Positions 56,913 through 64,000 of a stretch of DNA of 64,000 nucleotides are shown piece after piece. A program made the translations under genes and the position numbers. Every line of letters starts with the position of its first letter. Position 1 is the stretch's first letter. This DNA is from Tolypeutes matacus (taxonomy: Eukaryota; Chordata; Mammalia; Cingulata; Chlamyphoridae), in assembly GCA_026826555.1 (NCBI GenBank), contig JAKSZT010004976.1, positions 5,619,089 to 5,683,088 on the forward strand, read 5' to 3'. The notes under the pieces were generated by a model that saw nothing but the letters and a program-made list of their open reading frames with translations, searched no databases and had not been told where the DNA came from.

Positions 56913-57342
56913 TGTATTAGGGTTTTCTAGGGAGACAGAATCAACAGGAGATATCTGTAAATAGTATAAGATTTTATAAAATTCTCTCACATGACTGGGG
57001 AGATACACAAATCCAAATTCCACAGGCAGGTTGCAAACCAGAGGCTCTGATGAAGGTCTTTGATGAGTTCCCAGGAGACATTGGCTGTCTGAAGTCGAGC
57101 TAGAAAATTCTCTCTGAAACCGCTTTTCCTTTTAAGGTATTCAACTGATTGGATCAAACGTAACTCATTGCTGACGGCAATCTCCTTGGTTGATTGTAGA
57201 TGTAAACGACCATTTATGCAATCAATTCACTGGTGACTGAAGTCCATAAATGCCTTTATATTACAATTAGTCCAGTGCTTGCTGGACCAAACAACTGGGC
57301 ACAATTACCTGGCCGAGTTGACATATTAGCCTAACCATCACA
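56913..57342 (-). mobile_element. Solo LTR (430 bp) with perfect 5-bp TSD
   Basis: The flanks are actga at 56908-56912 and actga at 57343-57347. In the LTR orientation it begins tgtgatggttaggctaat, then 'gtcaactcggccaggtaat', 'gcaagcactggactaat', and ends 'ccctagaaaaccctaataca'. TG...CA ends and a 5-bp TSD fit ERVL/MaLR. It shares its 5' end with the 47-bp remnant at 47486. The 122-codon minus ORF (56655-57023) overlaps it and is incidental. Confidence 0.85.
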
Positions 57343-57347
57343 ACTGA

Positions 57348-58275
57348 TATAAAACAAATAGACTCAGATGGATCCGGAAGGGAATCTTGAGTCTTCACAC
57401 ATATTATTTCAGTACTTCACAGATGTTTGGAGAAGGATGAGAAAAATGATTCATGGACTTAGGGTGACCCTCCTTCAGACCCACTCCACAAAGAGATTTT
57501 CCAGTTCCTATGCTGGTGTGACCGGCTCACCATGGTTGCCTCTTTGTAAGGGAATATAAGATGTATTCTTCCTTTAAGCTATTTACTATGGCTCGCATGA
57601 TACTCAGCCCTCCAGATGTTTATGTAACAGAGAGCTAAAGAGAGAGAGACAAAAGGAGAACAGTTCTGCATTTGGGACACTGAGGGCTCCATTCATTAGA
57701 GAAGATCCGCTGACTTCCACGTCCAGCCTGGCCATTTATGCTAAGTTCCCGGCTGCTGAGGACACTTCCCCCTACTGGATGGGTCCCAGCAGGAGAAGAC
57801 CGCACAGAAGGCAAGAGTGGGGACCCGTGGTGCTCTCAATGGCACCGACCCTTGGGAGGCCACGGGTGGGACGGTGGTGAGCCTGAGCTCTCCCAGAGTT
57901 CTGGCCTGCCTGCAGCCTGACCTCTGCAACCCCACCTCCCTCCCCAGCCCAGGCCACCTGCTCTGAAGAGTGGGGACCTCACTCTCCTAGTTGCCTGAAA
58001 CCCCACACAGGGGCCCCGGAAGGGTGAGAACAAGTACAAAGCCTCCTCTGTTTGCCCCCTCTGGGGCTCTCTTTACCGGGTGTGGGCATTTATTTTGTCA
58101 AAGCTCACCTATCAGTCTGCCCATCTGACAGGTGGAAATTAAACACTCGGGGAAGGGGTGTGGGTCTTCTGAGAAAATGAAAGCGAGACTCCAATCTCTA
58201 GAGAAAAGGCAGCCCACCCTCCTATGTCTATGGGAGATGACTGGTCAGAGGAGAGCTCTCCAGCTTCTGGCTCCT
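57348..58275. other. GC-richer unique DNA from 57.66 kb
   Basis: 57660-58070 is GC-rich with several CpGs. Overlapping ORFs in several frames on both strands fit composition more than coding. No domain was recognised. Confidence 0.35.
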
Positions 58276-58276
58276 C

Positions 58277-58660
58277 CTTCACATGCACACGTTCTTAGGC
58301 ACTCACACACACTCGTGCACATGCACACTCACACCCTGCACACTTGCTCACCTACAAACTCACATCCCTGAAGGCTCACGCACCCACACACACACCCCTG
58401 CACCGCCACATACACCCTGCACATTCACACTGCTGCACACTCACACACCCCTGCACTCACACACCTACACACTCACACCTTACATACTCTCACACGTAAC
58501 ACTCATACACTGCACACTCACACATCTACAACTTACACCCTGCACACTCACCCACATACTCACAGCCCTGCACGCTCACTCACCTATACACTCACGCACC
58601 TACATACTCACACCCTCAGGCACACTCACACATACTTTCACACACACTCTGTGCACACAG
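58277..58660. repeat. CA-rich minisatellite (CACACTC/CCCTGCA units)
   Basis: Imperfect tandem array of cacactcacac and ccctgcacactcac-type units over about 0.38 kb. It generates a 138-codon His/Thr-rich ORF (58283-58699) that is purely repeat-driven. Confidence 0.9.
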
Positions 58661-61600
58661 ACCAGAATAATAACCCCCGCAAAACCCCAACAAATATAAA
58701 CATACATTCAAACCCATTAAAGTCCAGCCAGGGCCCTCTCCAGTTCCCCACTCCCATGAACTGTTGTTTGCTGGTTTGGTCCACTCAGGAGGCCTTCCTG
58801 AGGTGCAGACTTAAGAAGCCCTGAGAAAAGTCTTAACCCCCTAGCTCGGTAACCCTTAAGCTGCTTTCCATTCTGTTTTCCCTGAGAACCCTGCCCCACC
58901 TGGCTCCTACTTGCTTTGACCTCCTCACCTTCCCATCTTTCCCCCACCCTGGGCGGCTTCCTTGGTAACTTCCACAGACTCTGGTCCCTGGAGTCCTGGG
59001 GCCCTGGAGCCCCATCTCACTCGTGCTCTTCCTGGGGACAGGAACCTGCCCTGCAGCTGAGAGGGTCCCCCATCCTGACCACCTGCCTGGGCCTCTGAGG
59101 AGCTCTGGCCATAGCTATGTGCACAGCAGCCCCCATCACGGAGACCACTGTCACCTCTGGCTGGGCTCGTCCTAACCCCACCATTGCCTGGGTGACTGGA
59201 GTTGCCTAGCACTGCATTTTAACAGCCAGGCCAGTGTCCTGTCACCAGCCATCAGCATCTATCACCCCACCCCCTTCAACCCCTGTGCCATCAGGAGCCC
59301 ATCTCCCATGTGACCTTGACTCCCATTCCCGCATTTGTCTATGTCAGGAGATAAAAGTCTTAGATAAATAACAATAAGATGATCCATTCTAACAACCTGT
59401 TCTACTCTCTGTAATAACATTGCCATATTATTTGAACCAAGAGATGCCACCTACTCTTCACCAAGAAATGCAAAAGAGGTCCCTAAATTTCCTTCTGCAA
59501 AAAGCATGCCTTTCCCCAACATTTAACTACAACAGAGCAAATAGGCCTCCCACACAAATTGGATGTTACAAATCCTAATAAAACAGTTGTAGCAAAAGAA
59601 CAAAACGAAACAAAAAACTAGCTTCTTAATAAAGCAAATTTTTAAAAATATTTAAAATCCATCTAATAATGCTCAAAGAAGTAACATTCAATACTAAAAT
59701 TATGCCATATTACTAAAGAGAAACTAGCCACTAAAAAGAAGCTTTTAAATAGAGAAAAGAATATGCATATATATTTACAAAACAGGAAAACAAGGCTGTC
59801 CGTGCCTTCTACTAGATGACATTTGATTTGTTGAGCTGTTTCTGTGAATGGGGCTATTTTCTAAAGCTAATTGTGTGAAGGTTCTACACAACCCTCTTGA
59901 ATCCAAACTTTGGCCTTTCCCATGAAAACGACAAGTTCAAGTTCCTCGCAAAACACACGTGTGCAAAGGTTGCACCCATCCGAAAGGAACTGGTTTATTT
60001 AGAGAGAAGGAAGGAAGCCAAGCGACAGTTTTAGACAGCAGGAACGTGGAGGAGAGAATAACAGGGGCAGGAGGGCAAGGGGAAGTGAGAACAGAGTGCA
60101 GACTTCCAGGGAGTGACAGGGGAGGCTTCACCCCACCTCAGGCCTTCCTCTCAGTGCTGGGAGGTTGCTGAACAGATCTGCCACATTTCAGAGAATGTCA
60201 CCTCCCCGAGGGAGCAGGCTCTCAAACTGTCAAGGCAGTCCTGATTTTTTAAAAATTATGTGTGCATTCCAATGTAGAAAGCAGCAGTATTTCTAGAATG
60301 GTGGTATTTCTAAAACTAATGCTCTGAAAATTGTTTGGGATATTTAAACAAAAAAGGGACACTGGCTGCATAGTCTGCTGCTCCCTGGTCCTGCCTGGCA
60401 ATATATATGGGCAAAACAGGCCAAAGAGCAAGTGTGTCCTCTCTTCCCCCTGAGCAGAGCCCACCCACCTCCCTGAGCCTTTACCAGAGCTTAGCAACCT
60501 GCTCCAGAATGCATTCACCATAACCAACTCATGTCATGTTCTAGACTTTCTTGAATGAAATTATAAAAAGGTGCTTTGGTTCCACTCTCTTTCTAGCTTA
60601 ATAGAGCTGGGATCACCTTGAACCTACACAAAACATCACAGAAGCTTCCAGAGGCATCAGTCCTCACATGGGCTTGAGTCCCTTGACCTTCCATTAAATA
60701 AGCTACCCATGAAATACACAGCTGCTATAAGATGCCACTGTGGATTCTGGATCTTTCTAACATATCTGTGAAATACAGGCAGTTAAGTTTTCTGAATGTA
60801 TAAGTGATGCATTTTCTTTCTTCTCTTTAATAGCAATGGCTCATGGTTTTTTTGTGTGTGTTTTTTTTGTCACCAATTCCTTTTGATAATCTAGTAAGTT
60901 AGGAGCCCTCTCCCTGGAGACTGTACCTGGGGCACACACAGAGTGTGTTTGAGACCCCAGGATGCCCAGCTTTGGATTCATGGGGCCCTGGTGAAGGACT
61001 CCTGCTCTTTGTCCTAACTGTTGGGGAAGTAGTCCTGTCCAGTGTCTGGAGAAGCAGCCTTGGGAGCTGTCTTCCTGCATGCTGCCCCTTGCTGCTTGTG
61101 AGGGGGACCTTCTTGGACCAAAGATGTTTCTTCTGGATTGAGGGGGACATAGAAATGTGATAATATGGTGGCTATTTGAGGCAAAAAGGGACTTCTGACC
61201 AGGTGGAAAGGTCTCAGAACCCTTCTGTTTCACTGCCGGTGGGCGTCTGTTTCTTCTCTCTCTCTCTTTTTTAAATGTTCGTCTAGCTGCTTCCTTGACA
61301 CATCTCCTCTGCGTACTAGGGCCCATGGTGCAGCCACTCCCAGGCTCAATTATTATTTTGCTGGTACACTCTGAGGTTGGTTGGGATGGGGAGCCATTTC
61401 CAGCACAACAACCGAGCAACTCCAGGTCAATGAACATGACCGTGAAATACACACGTACATAATGTTACAAACAACCTGAGAATCAAATTAGACAACAGGG
61501 TACCAAAACATTCTCTAAGGGGAGCTTTTTTAAGGGGTGGAAGACATTCATGGAACCTTTCTTATAAACTATACATCAGCCATGACTATGTTTTGGCCTC

Positions 61601-63200
61601 TTTTCCCTTAGCACAACGTTCGTGTAGTTTCTCTCATTGTGCATCACAGAACCACGTCTGGAGGAGAGAAAAGCTCTCCTGCTGGGAAGATGGCCATGAG
61701 TGACCAGTGAGCTCCGGGCTGCCAGAGACGGAGGGTCAGCAGGGGGCTCAGACAGGGTGTCCGGCCAAAGCACCCATGACAGTAACACCAGCTGGCAGGC
61801 CAGCTGCTGTCACAGCAGCTTGCAGGTAAAGAAGAGGCTGTTGTGAGGCAGGTGAGCAGCGGAGAAGAGGAAGAAAGAGGAGTCAGGACTCCTATCCTGC
61901 AGCTCCCCCTCCTGACCTCTCCAGGGCAGTAGCCCAAGTTCAAGGGAAAGGAGAACTTAAGCAAGATTGGGCATCTCCAAACAGTACTGAGAGTCTGGAG
62001 CAGGGCACAGTTTTGCCCCAGACAGCGCGACATCCAAGACAGAGGAAGGCCAGATGGCACGTGGACATGTCTGTAGTTTGGGAAGGGAAGTTATTTTCAG
62101 TTCCACGAGATCTTGGAGAAATGCCCAGAAGCAGAAGGCTCAAATCTTTTTAAACTTCTACATTCATACTGATGGAATATTGCTTTAATACAGTACTTCT
62201 GAACGTTTTGAGGTTTGTGGTTGTAAACAATAAGGTGAGCACCAAAGAGTAAGCCACCACCTGGTGCGCCATGGGGCAAAGGAGTGCGGCCTGGCCCTCC
62301 TCTGGGAACACCCCTTAAGAACCAGGTTGAACAGGATGCACACTCTCCCCATTCCATGGATCACTAGGGAGCATTCTAGTAGCTCACCATCCCAAATCCA
62401 GTGGTCCAAGGATTCCTCGAGCTCCAGGAATTGCTCCTAACTTCCTGGAAACCTTTGCAAAATTACCCAAATACACATGGGTGACCTTTTCTTCTGGGGC
62501 GGGAGAAGCAGGAGGAAGCTCAAGAAAGACTATTTATACACGTATTTACAGACAAAAGAAAGGCTCAATTTAATTAAATAAAGCACCTGAAAGCAAAACC
62601 CAGAATATGATCCAGGAAAGGAGCCATTAAAAAATAGGAACAAGGTTTGGTATTTTTTTCCAAATTATTTCTTCAATGCACAAAATGTTACACATCCGGC
62701 AAGCAGGAACACACACATGCTCGGTATTCAGAAACCCCGGCTCCAGCAGCAGCCATCCCTGACAAGACAACTGTTTCTTCCCCTCCCTAACATAGGATAC
62801 CAGCTTCTGACTGGGATCGATGTGTATAAATAATCTCTTGGTGGCTTCCTTGGCGCTTTTCCCTGCCCAGCTATCGGGGAAGCTGCTCAGGCATAAAGAC
62901 TCTCTTTTGCCTTTTCTCATATCTTCAGCAGTGTCAGGTATTGCTGAGCACAGATTAAAAAACAAAAAAGCCCATCAAGTATTCTTCTGTTATAATACAC
63001 TTTCATCTATAATAATCTGTACTTTTAAGACTTCTTTTATTCAAAGACAACGGTGCTCTACGGTGGGACTTCTCATGCTATAACGTCCCAGCAGATGGAC
63101 TTGAACGGGAAAAAGTGTTTGGGATTGTGGGCATTCTGCCAGGGGCTTGCATTCTTCTCCCACTCCAAGGACTACCGGAGAGTTGAGTCCCCAGATCTAT
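58661..63200. other. Repeat-poor unique DNA
   Basis: Over 4.5 kb I recognise no interspersed repeat, unusual for this window. 58740-59220 is GC-rich. 59500-59800 is A-rich and resembles 3'-UTR texture. A T/G run lies at 60846-60872. 62540-63060 again resembles untranslated-region texture, with AATAAA at about 62577. ORFs of 203 codons (60841-61452 minus) and 138 codons (61644-62060 minus) lack a recognised domain. The stretch could border a gene outside the window, but no exon is supportable. Confidence 0.35.
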
Positions 63201-63204
63201 CATT

Positions 63205-63345
63205 TCCAAGTCACTCCATCTCAAGCCTCAGTTTCCCCACCTGTTAGATGGGACTATTGATAACTGTCCCAGGTACCTCATGGGACTGTCACAAAACTCA
63301 AATATTTTCATGTGAAATGCTCTGTGTATTAAGAAGCTGCCCCAG
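63205..63345 (+). mobile_element. MIR element
   Basis: 'caagcctcagtttccccacc', 'tgttagatgggactattg' and 'acctcatgggactgtcac' match sense MIR. Confidence 0.75.
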
Positions 63346-63674
63346 TGGAGACACTGGAGAACAGCACAGTTTGTTACTGTGCTTTGGATTTCACTCTATC
63401 AGAGGAGGGGACCACGGACCGGGAAGACCCTGGGACTCCCCAGGGTCACGTGAGTGGTCAAGAGGGACAGGACCAGCTCTGGCTCCCAGCCCAGGGCCCT
63501 TTTCTCTCTGCCATGTGGCCTTTGTGAAAGGTTTCTTGCCCGAACGTGAGAGAAAGTAGAAAATGCACAAGCTCTATCTGTGCATTTAGAAAATCCTCTC
63601 AAGAGGAGAAAAACCAAGGGTGCAAAACACTCCATAAGCGAGCAAGCTCCATCATTAGACTCAAGATTCTGTAT
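63346..63674. other. Unique DNA, no feature recognised
   Basis: GC-rich at 63400-63510. ORFs on both strands overlap and show no domain. Confidence 0.35.
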
Positions 63675-63684
63675 TAAAATGTTT

Positions 63685-63877
63685 GGGAAGCAGCTGTGGC
63701 TCAATCAGTGGGGCTCCCGTTTGCCATATCGGAGGCCCCGGGTTTGGTTCCCGGGGCCTCCTGGTGGGGGCGGGCCCGCCCGCGCGGCGTGGTTGGCTGA
63801 CCCAGCGAGCACGAGCAAGGGGGGGATAAATGAATAAATAAATAGAATCTTTAAAAATAAAATAAAATAAAATAAAA
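63685..63877 (+). mobile_element. DAS-III-type SINE with 10-bp TSD
   Basis: Full-length, very CpG-rich copy: 'gggaagcagctgtggctcaa', 'aggccccgggtttggttcc', 'gcggcgtggttggctgac', 'ccagcgagcacgagc', tail aaataaataaatagaatc followed by an aaaat microsatellite (63855-63882). The repeat taaaatgttt lies at 63675-63684 and 63878-63887. High CpG retention suggests youth. Confidence 0.92.
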
Positions 63878-63887
63878 TAAAATGTTT

Positions 63888-64000
63888 AATAACAGTATTT
63901 GAAAACCTTGTAACACTTACAGCTTATAGTGGCCTGGGTTAAATATTACTTTTTCAGTAGGTTCCTTGAGGACAGGGAGAAGAAGAAAAAAAAAAAAAAA
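63888..64000. other. Unique DNA ending in an A-run
   Basis: The last 16 bases are A, preceded by agaagaag. The A-run could start a repeat tail, but the window ends here. Confidence 0.3.

Noticed and set aside
58283..58699. 138-codon His/Thr-rich ORF
   Set aside because: Produced by the CA-rich minisatellite.
60841..61452. 203-codon minus-strand ORF, rich in Arg/Lys/Ser/Pro
   Set aside because: No domain, signal or family recognised. The opposite strand is also open for 71 codons, and no splice or promoter context was seen. Its length alone is not convincing in 64 kb of mammalian DNA.
1..64000. Prokaryotic features (operons, CRISPR, IS elements)
   Set aside because: Repeat content, CpG depletion and SINE/LINE/LTR structure are mammalian. 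The direct repeats seen are TSDs or microsatellites, not spaced arrays.

Overview
This window is mammalian nuclear DNA, almost certainly from an armadillo (Dasypus, most likely the nine-banded armadillo). The key evidence is at least eleven copies of tRNA-derived SINEs of the armadillo-lineage DAS type. They have a tRNA-like head with an A-box and B-box, often a GC-rich body, a tail of aataaataaataaa and a final A-run, and most are flanked by target-site duplications (TSDs). Around them lies the usual placental-mammal repeat mix: old L1 pieces, L2, MIR, MaLR/ERVL LTRs and a MER5-like hAT fragment. An exact 100-N assembly gap at 18822-18921 shows a draft assembly. Repeat-family names are given from recall of consensus sequences; no database search was run.

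No protein-coding gene could be recognised. The longest ORFs (60-207 codons) have no recognisable domain, lie inside repeats or low-complexity DNA, or are open on both strands. Two short stretches (25939-26035 and 53685-53792) have good splice acceptors and donors around an open frame. They are listed as weak exon candidates only. The window reads as intergenic or deep intronic DNA.

Layout. 0-13 kb: L1, L2, MIR and LTR remnants, two DAS SINEs, and a 0.2-kb segment repeated exactly 2,100 bp apart (5682-5883 and 7782-7983). 13.7-14.9 kb: repeat-poor, AT-rich DNA with many TAAT cores that looks like conserved non-coding sequence. 15-21 kb: MaLR internal and LTR sequence, a SINE split by the assembly gap, and two more LTRs. 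21-27 kb: mostly unique sequence with possible regulatory blocks and a candidate exon. 27.7-29.6 kb: one long antisense L1 interrupted by a composite DAS SINE. 30-35 kb: a long DAS SINE, MIRs, and an L2 split by an MLT1 LTR. 35-38.4 kb: antisense L1 and a second conserved-looking block. 38.5 kb: a CpG-rich, poly(A)-tailed retrocopy of an unrecognised RNA. 39-47 kb: the densest mobile-element zone, with a solo LTR flanked by 5-bp TSDs, SINEs, L1, and two copies of a poly(A)-tailed retroelement. One copy is 1.29 kb with 15-bp TSDs; the other is a 0.54-kb 5'-truncated sibling. 47-57.3 kb: unique DNA, L2, MER5-like DNA, a 47-bp remnant LTR, and a solo LTR of the same family with perfect TSDs. 57.6-63.7 kb: GC-richer and repeat-poor apart from a CA-rich minisatellite, ending in one more DAS SINE.

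The best second-look items are the 1.29-kb retroelement family, the CpG-rich retrocopy, the 2,100-bp-spaced duplication, the 47-bp mini-LTR, the likely false assembly gap and the candidate exons. I found no CRISPR array, operon, rRNA gene, functional tRNA gene or intact viral gene.
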